A DNA stretch of 23,955 nt, from positions 1 to 23,955 of the forward strand of contig LWCA01000545.1 in NCBI GenBank assembly GCA_001642005.1, read 5' to 3'. Below are positions 9,301-17,900 of this stretch, piece by piece (position 1 is the stretch's first letter; every line of letters begins with the position of its first letter). Made by a program: the position numbers and the translations under genes. Source of the stretch: Intoshia linei. Its lineage: Eukaryota > Orthonectida > Rhopaluridae. The notes beneath the pieces are model-generated. The model ran no database searches. It worked only from the letters and a program-made list of their open reading frames with translations, and had not been told where the DNA came from.

Positions 9301-10953
9301 AACGATCATTTTTTGAAATGGGCCGGAGGTTTTTTAAGAGTGAAAATGGACCTATAACAAAAAAGGTTGGGAAATACTGGGGTAGTGAGATTCCAAAAAA
9401 ATTTTAATTGTATGTAATCCAGCATAAAATAAAAATTCATTGACAAATTACAAATTACCAATTTTTACGGTTCCACACTCTGAGCCCTCACCCATAACTA
9501 AAATGTTTGCTGGTTTCTAAAAGTAGATATAATGAATATATAGTATTCTACTAAATCTCTATGAAGTATCCAATTTGAATGTAAATATGATATCCCTTGT
9601 AAAATTTGGAACATTAAAGATTTAATGACTTGCTGAGGTATACTATGAAGACTTTGCAATGTATCTGGTTTAGTTTGTCGCATTAAACGGTGAAATTTAA
9701 TAATGTGCTAAAAAAATAAACCAAAATAAAATGAAAATTTACCCATAAATCATGCTCACTGAAATCAAACAACAGCCACACGCGTCGTTCTCTGTGTGAT
9801 AAAAATACTCTGTTTAGATTTATTAAATTTCTATGGTTTAATTCACGCAATAACTAAATTTAGACAAAATATTGGGTATTAATAAATTTTGGTTGTACTA
9901 CATTTAGAACCGGACCTAACTGAAACCTTTCTTGGGACCTTAGAAGAAATTTTTGTAAAATGGTGGCCTCGTTTTTCCAAATTTACCATGCAAAAAAGTA
10001 TATTCTTGAACATCATAAGTATTTTGTGTTAAATTTAAATTATCCAGTTAACCGCCTTAGAGAGATCGTTATGGGCTATGTTTCATTTTCGGTGTCCTGC
10101 AGATGGGTGGTTCGAGGTCTCCCAAAATCAAAAATAAGTCTCTAAAATTGTTTCACAAACAATGTAGTATAACCCCTGGTCATCTATTAGTCGTCAAAAA
10201 GAAAAAGTGACTATAATAGTTACATTTATTTATATACATCAGTGTTTCTCAATTGACGTTCCCTCGTGGCCACTAAAACAATAACGAACACAGCGAAAAA
10301 TTAAGTACCCAGTTATCGATAGAGTCATAATTTGTTTATAATTTTACGCGCAAAAATTCAATTTCATAAATCAAAAAATTTACCGATATGAACGATTTCC
10401 TATTACTGTTTTATATTGAAAAAATCTTGTGCAAATTAAATTTTGAATTTGACTAGTGAACGGTGAAAAATTTAATCGAAAAAATGTGTGCCAATAAAAA
10501 AAGGTAGATTACACATGATGCATCAAGGTCAATTTTAAAAAAAAATTTACAAATTTAAGAAATGAACATTAAAATTACGTACAACTGTATAAGTATTTTA
10601 ATATTATTTAAAAAGAAAATGAAAAATAATCCCGGTTCATAAATTGAATATAAATGGTTTCGACTGCAATATAAGATATGCAAAATAAATTTGAAATTGT
10701 TTTTAAATTACTGCAATTTCTCGACACGCCGACATTGAAACACCAGACCCTTCAATTAATTTTATAGCATATTCCTTAGTATCTTTTCTACAAAACAGTA
10801 TAATATGAAATATCAACAAAAATACATATTTCTACTCTTAGCTTTGTAAACATGACCATACGTCCCTCTACCAACTTTCGAATCTTGATAAATAAACAAA
10901 TCATCGACATTCACTCCTTTAAAATTATTTTTTAAAAAAAAATTTGATTCCAT
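6347..10953 (-). CDS. CDK8: Cyclin-dependent kinase 8 (Mediator kinase)
   Basis: This is the catalytic subunit of the Mediator kinase module, which works with cyclin C on RNA polymerase II transcription in the nucleus. Ten exons: 10953-10836, 10782-10712, 9853-9743, 9707-9552, 9516-9459, 7035-6904, 6863-6720, 6681-6612, 6560-6485 and 6448-6347. They total 1038 nt and 345 aa with every junction in frame. CDK8 hallmarks: GRGTYG loop (28-33), AIK lysine (47), SMSACRE helix (55-61) in place of PSTAIRE, HRDLKPAN (149-156), DMG rather than DFG (173-175), FNSPLKPL with no activation-loop threonine, and [12 protein letters not shown]. The exon 2 acceptor was chosen as AAAAG|AT to hold frame; an AG four bases earlier would frameshift. 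The protein ends at HKTDK, soon after the kinase fold, so it lacks the long tail of vertebrate CDK8 (about 460 aa). Introns of 858 and 2423 bp carry repeats. Confidence 0.96.
7189..7655 (-). pseudogene. Tc1/mariner transposase fossil, C-terminal part
   Basis: The minus-strand frame 7503-7189 reads [17 protein letters not shown], then [11 protein letters not shown] (second catalytic Asp) and [12 protein letters not shown] (third acidic residue, Glu), ending at a stop after DTLPHG. This is the C-terminal half of a Tc1-like DD34E transposase. Upstream, at about 7651-7571, another frame reads [17 protein letters not shown], the segment that normally follows the first catalytic region. Between them the usual 'GGSVMVWG' block is replaced by about 60 bp of AT-rich sequence. 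The N-terminal DNA-binding domains were not found. It is transcribed in the same direction as CDK8 inside its intron and is plainly inactive. Confidence 0.85.
9031..9379. mobile_element. Possible hAT-like MITE
   Basis: The left end reads CAGCGGTTCTTAAAACGAGG. The right end, read as complement, is CAGTATTTCCCAACCTTTTT. Both follow the CAGNGGTTCNCAA-type termini of hAT elements. The 8-bp flanks TCCTAGAC and GGGTAGTG share only a central TAG, so a target duplication is not demonstrated. There is no coding content. Confidence 0.45.
9854..10711 (-). other. 858-bp intron of CDK8
   Basis: It splices between CREIA and LLREL (GCA|GTAATT...TTTAG|TTATTG), exactly where the SMSACRE helix ends. A hAT-like end, CAGTGTTTCTCAATTGACG, begins at 10240. 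The plus-strand open frame at 9960-10145 shows no known motif, and I treat it as chance. Confidence 0.65.
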
Positions 10954-11075
10954 TTAAAAAAATATTTATTTCAAGCAATTGTCAATAGAGAAGAATGAAA
11001 ATTCAAAATGGAATGAAAAGAAAAGTATAAAAGTGTAGAGAAATAATGCAATGTGTAAATTTATTGTAGAAAATA
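10954..11075 (-). promoter_or_regulatory. 122-bp spacer between SNX1/2 stop and CDK8 start
   Basis: On the minus strand this is pyrimidine-rich (for example CTTTTATACTTTTCTTTTC). It carries an AATAAA (complement at 11060-11065) just after the SNX stop. It contains no AG dinucleotide on the minus strand, so no splice or trans-splice acceptor can lie inside it. The CDK8 promoter and 5' UTR must either fit here or reach into the SNX gene. Confidence 0.55.
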
Positions 11076-12422
11076 TTATTTTGTTTCAAAATCTGTTAAA
11101 AATTTTTTCCAATATTGGGTTTCTTTTTCTTGGGCTTTATGTTTATTGTAAACGTATTGTTTGATTGCACAACTTAAATCTTTGATTCTTAAATTTTCAA
11201 TATATTGTAATTCTGACATAAATCGTGTGGAAATGAGATTGTATCTATTATTGTATTTATCTTCAAGTTCTTGCCATTCTCTAATTTCTTCCTTGACAGC
11301 AAATACTTTGTCAGCTCGACCATTTATTTCGGCTTTGTGCAAAATTTCCATTTTTTTTGTTCGTTGGAGTAGCGCATCTTTCCACATTTTATAGGATTTG
11401 ACTCTGGCATGATTCACTTCGCGAATACCGTCATAATTCAGGATAACATTTGAAATAACACAATGGAAATTAAATTGGTTACTGTAACAAGATTTGTTTA
11501 TAATGGCATTTTGAGTTTCTTCTAAACAGGCAACTTTGGAACAAAGTAAACCCAAAGTTTTGTCTGATTCAGTGTTGGCTAAATTACTGATACATTGGGC
11601 ATAATGGTCGGTAATTAAATGTAATTCTTGAGATTTATGCATGATTGCATCAATAGCATAAAAAACTGCTTTGAGGGAGTTTTCAATTTCTTCAACCATC
11701 TCAATTTTTTTAATAAACGGTTCGTCCATTAATTGCACTACACCACCAACTGTTTTGGAGTTTGTGAGACTAGAGATAAATCTCATAAATCCAGCGGTGC
11801 TGAGAGATGACGCTCCAGGGTATTTTGGGAGAGTTGGTTTTTCAAGGAATTCTATCAAAAGTGGTTCAGATTTTAAAATATCTTTACGAATGCATGCGTT
11901 CAGAAAAATTGATAAAGCAATTCTGCGTTTCTCTACAAAAATATCGTCTTTATCGGCTGATGTAACTTTTCCTTTTGTCATTGATAAGATATCTTTTTCT
12001 GGGATACTCGGAATAATGTAACCTTGAACAACATATAGTTCTGTGATTCTAGTTCTCAAAGCGAAAAATTCAGAATACCGACGTTCAACAGTCATTGTAC
12101 GGGCTTGAAATTTTTTATTAGATGTTGTTGTAGATATTACATAATTTATATAGGAAGACATTCCTTCTCCAATTCTGTGAGTGCTTTTAATTTCAATTAC
12201 AGTGTCCATTTTTTCAATAAAATTAGATACGTTTGAGTCATGACGGTGAACTTCTCCTGCTATCTCTTTTCCTATATCATCAAACTGTGAATCTTGCTTG
12301 TCTAAACTATTGCTAAATCTGTCATAATCAGAAGCATTTTCATTTTTAATGTCTAGTGCAGTGTTTATTGCCAATGGGTCACATATTTCTTCTCCAAAGG
12401 CATCTTTATCACCGTTTAACAT
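11076..12422 (-). CDS. Sorting nexin 1/2 (SNX-BAR retromer subunit)
   Basis: This is an SNX1/SNX2 homologue, an endosomal PX-BAR protein that tubulates membranes in retromer-linked and ESCPE-1 cargo retrieval. It is one uninterrupted frame of 448 aa. Residues 1-70 are acidic and presumably disordered. The PX domain covers about 72-195, with RRYSEF (114-119) supplying the phosphoinositide-contacting arginine, a proline-rich GYIIPSIPEKDILSMTKGKV loop (134-153) and FVEKRRIAL (162-170). The BAR region covers about 235-448, including REVNHARVKSYKMWKDALLQ and EEIREWQELEDKY. The whole gene lacks introns, unlike its neighbours. The N-terminal region is shorter than in human SNX1 or SNX2 (both over 500 aa). 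The ATG at 12420-12422 starts the acidic segment and I see no upstream in-frame extension. SNX1 and SNX2 are vertebrate duplicates, so a single ancestral-type gene is expected. SNX5/6-type is less likely given the retained PX basic residues. Confidence 0.94.
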   Translation of the reverse strand: MLNGDKDAFGEEICDPLAINTALDIKNENASDYDRFSNSLDKQDSQFDDIGKEIAGEVHRHDSNVSNFIEKMDTVIEIKSTHRIGEGMSSYINYVISTTTSNKKFQARTMTVERRYSEFFALRTRITELYVVQGYIIPSIPEKDILSMTKGKVTSADKDDIFVEKRRIALSIFLNACIRKDILKSEPLLIEFLEKPTLPKYPGASSLSTAGFMRFISSLTNSKTVGGVVQLMDEPFIKKIEMVEEIENSLKAVFYAIDAIMHKSQELHLITDHYAQCISNLANTESDKTLGLLCSKVACLEETQNAIINKSCYSNQFNFHCVISNVILNYDGIREVNHARVKSYKMWKDALLQRTKKMEILHKAEINGRADKVFAVKEEIREWQELEDKYNNRYNLISTRFMSELQYIENLRIKDLSCAIKQYVYNKHKAQEKETQYWKKFLTDFETK

Positions 12423-13126
12423 TTTATATTTAACTATATAAATAAGACTGTTGTTTATTCTAAGCCTATTAGTTTATTTTGAAACTAACTTTTTACATGC
12501 GTTTGTTTATTTGTCGATCTCGATACGGTCTTAAATTTGTTAATTTGTGTATTCACTCTTCACTTGATATAATCGTACTTGAACACAAATTTAAGTCACC
12601 CACTGAAATTTATACTTTTAAAAATCAAATTTAAAATAAAAAAAAAATTTTTTCCAACATTACATTGAGAATAGTTGGCCCGCCACTATCGGGTTTATCC
12701 TTTCGAAAGATATTATAATAAACGGCAAGTTTTGATAATTTTTATTTTTAATTCAATCTCGAGATCTTACTGTTTGTACTCAGTACAAAACAGACAAGCT
12801 GGCTTCGATAAAAACACATTACGTTAAATTTATTTTAATCCAATTTACAATAAGTTAATTTTTTACGACCGCCCAATATAGTCATCATAAAATGATTTAT
12901 TTTTGAAATGTTTATATCCATACTAGGACTACGATGGTTTATTTCAGCAGATAAAAACCACATGATTTTTTAAATTCTGGGACTCATTTGATTTTTAAAT
13001 AAAAGATAATTGGGGTTTTTGACCCTGAAGGACTTAATTTATGAAAATGAAATTTGCGATAAAACCTCACCGCAAAAAACTGTATTAGAAATTGTTTGAT
13101 ATTGTAAAGTTATTATATTTTACATA
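12423..13126. other. Region upstream of SNX1/2
   Basis: The stretch next to the ATG should hold the SNX promoter; TATA-like AT runs are common here but not distinctive. At about 12930-13110 it contains a body fragment of the dispersed repeat family (GGGACTCATTTGATTTTTAA, GGGGTTTTTGACCCTGAAGG). At 12767-12797 is a hairpin-prone motif, CTGTTTGTACTCAGTACAAA, that recurs near 22992. No gene was recognised. Confidence 0.55.
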
Positions 13127-13134
13127 CAGTAATA

Positions 13135-13863
13135 CAGAAGTTCTCAACCTTTTTAAACCATCGCCTCATTACACCATAATTCATAAATTTCTATATTAAC
13201 TAAGCCCCTATGATAAAATGAACTATAATTTTTATAAAATCAATAATAATGGACAAAAAAGGTAAATACTTTTTATTTATTCCATGTGATCCTTGCACCT
13301 GATGATTGACTGCCAATTCCTTAATTCTTGGTTTTATGCTGGTTAACTTGATAACTATATCTCCTCTTTTACATATATTAATTTTTTTTCTATCTTTACT
13401 CAATATTTTTTTTACAGAACTCAATCCACTTTCAACCATGTAAGATGTTGAAAACACAATAACATCCTTGAAGTTTCAGAATGCATCACTGGATAAAGAC
13501 ATTCTGAGGGCTCCATCCCCATAATGCAAAATATAATCAAAAATAACATACAGTACTCTCTCTATACCCCGCCATTCTTGGGATTTAGAAAAAGTTGGCG
13601 AGATAGAGAATTTAAAATCATAGAAAAAGCAGATAAAACCTATAAATTACAGGTTACATTGCAATAAAATGTAAATTGTAAAATTTAATACAAAATAACA
13701 CTTAACTTATTTTGAAAAATGGTTTTAAAACTTTTAGTTTATATTTTAAATTAACGGCGAGTTGTCGAGATACTGTATTTGATATTTTTATTAATATTGG
13801 TTGCAGCGCCCAAAATTTGATAACGCACCTGGTGGCATTAACGCCCACGTTGAGAAACTACTG
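13135..13863 (-). mobile_element. hAT transposon of Buster type, deleted, with target duplication
   Basis: The element is 729 bp. The left end is CAGAAGTTCTCAACCTTTTT and the right end, as complement, is CAGTAGTTTCTCAACGTGGG. It is flanked by CAGTAATA (13127-13134) and CAGTTATA (13864-13871), a 7/8 match. The central TA fits the nnnTAnnn duplication described for Buster-type hAT elements. Inside, on the minus strand, is the C-terminal dimerisation region of the transposase (separate entry). A CAGTACTCTCTCTATACCCC segment at about 13554 looks like the end of a different, pogo-like element and may be a nested insertion. Most of the transposase is missing. Confidence 0.8.
13200..13560 (-). pseudogene. 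hAT (ZBED/FAM200-like) transposase C-terminal fossil
   Basis: The frame 13457-13200 reads SYMVESGLSSVKKILSKDRK, then KRGDIVIKLTSIKPRIKELA and NHQVQGSHG. This matches the hAT C-terminal dimerisation domain as found in ZBED5/ZBED9/FAM200-type genes ('ESGFSAV...L.R.RN.L...RGDLRL.L..I.P.I..L...HQ..PSH'). Just upstream, across an in-frame stop, similar sequence continues (GDGALRMSLSSDAF), so the copy is broken. The rest of the RNase H-like fold and the BED finger are not present in the window. Confidence 0.8.
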
Positions 13864-13873
13864 CAGTTATATA

Positions 13874-14358
13874 CACAGTGTGTCAATTTATTAGGCATAT
13901 CACTAAAATTGATGTAATAAACTCTAGGAATGATAAAAACTTAATTTTTTTTGTAATTAGGTGCCATTGAATCACTGTGGAATGCGATAAAACAGGTGTC
14001 TAGTACAATTTAACCAGAACGAATCAAGAAATTGATAGATTCTGTTGATGGAAGATTGATTACATTGTTACAGGTTAATGGTAACTATATTAAACATTAG
14101 AAATAAATTTCGATGTTATATTCCTAGTCATTTATCAATATTTGTTAGATTTACCTAACAAATTGACACACTAATTTAAATAAATAAACAATAATATGTG
14201 AATAAGAAGTTTTTTTACAAATTAAATTTAGTTTATGTAATGAATAATATTAACATCAATTAAAATCCACCTAATTACAAAAAAAAATTAAGTTTTCATC
14301 ATTCCTAAAGTTTATTAGATCAATTTTAGTGATCTGCCTAATAAATTGACACACTGTG
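13874..14358 (+). mobile_element. Tc1/mariner deletion derivative with ~90-bp TIRs
   Basis: The left arm (13874-13963) and right arm (14268-14358) are inverted copies differing at only a handful of positions over about 90 bp. They start CACAGTGTGTCAATTTATTA. TA flanks both sides (13872-13873, 14359-14360). Between the arms, 13969-14100 reads ESLWNAIKQ, a stop, then PERIKKLIDSVDGRLITLLQ and VNGNYIKH before a TAG, which is the C-terminal tail of a Tc1-like transposase. A third partial end (CTAACAAATTGACACACTA at about 14155-14173) suggests an older end or nested event. The left edge sits 2 bp from the hAT target duplication. Confidence 0.9.
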
Positions 14359-14991
14359 TATAATATACATTGTATTTGATTAAATTTTATTTGGAAAGGT
14401 GTGACTTGAAATAGTAAATGCTTCCTCATCTCTTTTTAAAAGTATTCAACAATTGGAAGAGAATTCAGCTTGCAATTAAATGTCATGATTGTTACATCAT
14501 GATCCCCAATGATGAACTATTTTGCAAATATTTCAATCAAAAAGTCATAGTAAAAAAAGTTTTAATATTGAAACACATTTTAAAATTTAAACTCATATCT
14601 ATCATTTATTGAAACACAAATTGAATCAATACAAGATGATGACTTTCAAATTTTATTAGGAAAAGGTTTCATATCCGCCGATATCTGCTTATAAAAATTA
14701 AAAAAAAACCACTTTCTTAAGTTATTTTCATATATGAAACATCCACCTGCCTATGAAACTACAATACGTAACTTACAAAAATAAAACAAAAACTGTTAGT
14801 TTACTATGGCGTGAATGTTTTATTATAATTGATGAAAAAAGTCATTCACGTGAAAAATTTACAAATTGTTATAACCAAAATTAAATATTATGACCTCATC
14901 TCCAATGTAATTACATACATCGTACCATTTAAAGATATATTTATAATACAATATAATTTGAAACAGGTATAAAGTGAGGTTATCACAACAA
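14359..14991. other. Region between the Tc1 element and the SYD-1 stop
   Basis: A plus-strand frame at 14418-14612 contains FNNWKRIQLAIKCHDC. It vaguely resembles the N-terminal 'NWK...H' zinc-finger segment of some hAT-derived proteins, but it is too short and weak to call. The rest should contain the SYD-1 3' UTR; no clean signal was fixed. Confidence 0.35.
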
Positions 14992-17900
14992 TCATATGGA
15001 CCAGCAATCTATTAATACGTTCATGATGAGCGAATGTTTTTTCAAAATAATTGATGCGGTTTCAAGTACATCCAATTGGTTTCCCAGGGTTTCACTCGGT
15101 GGACAAAAAAGTATTGAACCAAATACATTTCCTAGAATAGCAGAATTTGACTTGTTGATATTGGAATTGATTTCCACTCGTTTTATATGATTCATAAGAA
15201 ATGATAGTGTATCCTATAATTATTAAAATTATATTGTACTGACTACATTAGACAATATGATCTTAACCTGGGGCCGGCACCCCAGGAGTACCAAACCAGT
15301 TTTTGGAGTGCCAGAAAAGTTTTTTAGAAATATTACATTACAGCTATATTTATGTAAATTGAATGTCTGTGTGTGTCTGCTTAACAGACTCTGTTAGCTT
15401 TTATTTAAAAAATTACTGTGTTCAAATTCAAAAAAATTCAATTTCTAAATTTTCAGTATTACTTTTTATTCGGTTTTTCCAGATTTATGCACTTAATTAA
15501 AGTATTGTTAACCCTTTGAGGCATATTGGTTATTTTAAAATGAGATTTGTTGTAAAATTTAAAACAAGCTATGTGGAATTCCATTGTATTTATTATACCA
15601 CATGTCATTTTTGCACTAATGTATGCTTTTTGGGTACTTTAATGTATTAAGGCTAAATTACAGAAGAAATTAGAAGCCAATAAATTTTAAATTGTTTAAT
15701 TAACTATCGCACAGACCTTTTATTTTATAATTTATTCATATTATCCATCGCACGAGTACGTGTGATGGATCCTCAAAGAGTTAATTACAAATTGTATTTC
15801 AAATTTTTTGTTTTAAAATGTTTTAAAATAAAACAGTTTCGAAATAAAAAAATGAATACTAAAGTGTTTTTTTGAGCGTGAAAACGTCACTTTCTTAGAC
15901 TGAAATTTTTTGTGTGTTCTATGGATAAACTGCATCAACTGTAATTTTTTTTAAATTCTAGGACTTTTTTCATTTTTACAAAAAAAGGTCATTTGTGGTA
16001 TGGCCATAAAAATATAAGATTTTGAATTTGAAATTTAGCATAATGTTGATGATTTTAAAATCTTTATAAGATTGTGTATTTTTTAAAATTTTAGGACTCG
16101 TTTGAATATTAAAAAAAGGATAATTTGTGTTTTTGACCTTGAAGGATTCAGGTTCTGAAAATGAAATTTGCGATAAAACATCACCCTCACTAAAATGTAT
16201 TAGAAATAGGTAGTTTTAAAACTCTACACATATTCCTTGCTTAAATAAATGATAACAGACAAATAAATAAACATACATTTTTAACTAAATCCTAACTTAT
16301 ATAATATGCTACGCGATTTTTGTTTGTGTGTGTTTAGCTTTATTTAAATATTAGTACATACAGTTTTTTTGATCATCATAATATAATAATTAATAATAAA
16401 TCAACTAATAATTTAAAATCTACCTTGTTAATTTGAGGCAAGCAGTCTACTAGGCTCATGATGATTTGTTGTTGTTTTTTTCTATTTGATTGTAAAAGAG
16501 CTGTACAAGAGTCCATGAAAGCTGGATATAATTCAACAGTCATGACTGGATGGGCAAGTTCACGTAAAAAGTCCTTTAGTATATCTAAGTTGATTAAATT
16601 ATAAAAGTTTTAAGAAATTGGTTGAAATGCCTTTTCTAAATGTAAAATATTTACCGGTGAGAGTGCTCGTATCTATAACATAATCTTTGGTGAGGGGACA
16701 TCGCATGACATTTTCAGTTAAAGAATTTCTGAGAGCATTGCGTTTTCTCTCGGACCCACACATGGTATAAATTCCGATATGGTCAATATTGCGATTTTCG
16801 ATTTCATGGATAAGTCTTCTGAGAATGATTGGTACATTGGTGTCATTGTCTTCGTATTTTACAATTAATGATAAATGATTGCCAAACAAGGGGTTTAATG
16901 AGTTGAAATTGTTTGAATTATTGCTTTTAAATTCTCTTCTAAGCAACATCAAGGTTATTGGTATATAATCTATTGTAATGTAAAGTGAACCGATAGGATC
17001 CAATAAAAGAGCAAGTTTTAAAGGCCATTTTTGTTTCATTTTTTTGAATTCTTCGTTGAAATGACTTGGTTTATGAACTCTTTCGATATTATCGTAAATA
17101 ATGTCACTTAGTAGTATATTATTGCAATATAACAATCTGTGCACCCTTTCATTGTTATGCCAATTGTACAGTAAAAAATTGATACTTATGCAATTTTCAA
17201 CATCAATACCAAACAATTCGTTCCAATCAAAATTAGAAATCCCCGTTCTAATCATTGTACGAGCTTTGTTGATTCCGTCAGCTTGAACAACGCAATACAA
17301 GTCTTTTAATGTATTTTTCTTGATCCCAGACGATTTAAGGTTTGTAGCCATTAAGATATGTGCTATAAATCGACCGCTAAATTTGTATTGATAATATTTG
17401 TTAAATAATTCATTCTTTTCCTGTTGAGAACTTTTAGAGTCGTAAGAGTACATTATATTTTTATTTTCATTAATGTTGAAGGATTTATATTTAGTAAAAT
17501 CGGCATGATCCATACCTGGGTCATGTGTTGGTGTCTGAATGGGTTGATTGTAATTACACATGGGTCTAGATTTAGATTTTACAGTTTCGTACATTTCAGT
17601 GGGATGCATTCTATGCTGGCTGTGCATAGGATCTTCATTCAATGAATATCGGTGTATGTTTTCTAAAACATATAATACATATCATTTTATTATATCATTT
17701 TATTAAATGTCATTGTTATCCGTAACCACCCGATTTTTTAGTAATGGAAAAAATGCTTCTAAAATTAGCAAAAGATGTTGAATTGTATTAAAATTTTGTT
17801 CATTTGTATGAACGAGGCTGAAATCATTCATTTTTTTAGTCAATGTAGAATATGAATAGAAGAAATGATAAATTTTACACATTTTTACATGTACTATTTA

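Larger units (their letters stand above)
7036..9458 (-). other. 2.4-kb intron of CDK8 filled with mobile-element debris
   Basis: The intron separates VKI from ADMGFAR and splices as ATTG|GTAATT...TTTAG|CTGACATG. It holds a Tc1/mariner transposase fossil (7189-7655), a hAT-like end near 7915-7970 (GGGTGCACAACGTGCGGCC), a 12-bp palindrome ACCACCGGTGGT at 8587-8598 beside TTCTCAAACGTG, and a hAT-like MITE (9031-9379). The stretch from about 7990 to 9030 is otherwise featureless AT-rich DNA. Confidence 0.8.
15214..16423 (-). other. 1210-bp intron of SYD-1 carrying repeats
   Basis: It splits the RhoGAP domain between LPQINK and DTLSFLMN. It contains a perfect 7-bp-stem hairpin CCTGGGG/CCCCAGG (15267-15286) within GC-richer DNA of a hAT-like flavour, the body of dispersed repeat copy B (about 15790-16270) and a separate left end of the same family (from 16290). 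Confidence 0.75.

Noticed and set aside
9960-10145. Plus-strand 61-codon frame in the CDK8 intron
   Set aside because: No recognisable domain, no splice partners and antisense to the host gene; chance.
10954-11075. SNX-CDK8 as a trans-spliced operon
   Set aside because: The spacer contains no AG on the minus strand, so no acceptor exists there. Not fully excluded, since an acceptor could lie inside SNX, but there is no positive evidence.
11161-12021. Plus-strand open frames of 77 and 116 codons opposite SNX1/2
   Set aside because: They are antisense shadows of the 448-codon SNX frame, have no known motif and no splice context.
14418-14612. A hAT N-terminal zinc-finger fragment
   Set aside because: Only one short NWK-like similarity, with no cysteine/histidine pattern in register; too weak to annotate as a gene.
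14996-15190. Plus-strand 64-codon frame opposite the last SYD-1 exon
   Set aside because: It is the complement of the RhoGAP exon and carries no motif of its own.
16599-17642. A stand-alone 347-codon C2-RhoGAP gene starting at 17642
   Set aside because: The apparent start is TTG inside an exon. The frame extends upstream to an acceptor at 17663-17664 and joins the PDZ exon in phase, giving SYD-1.
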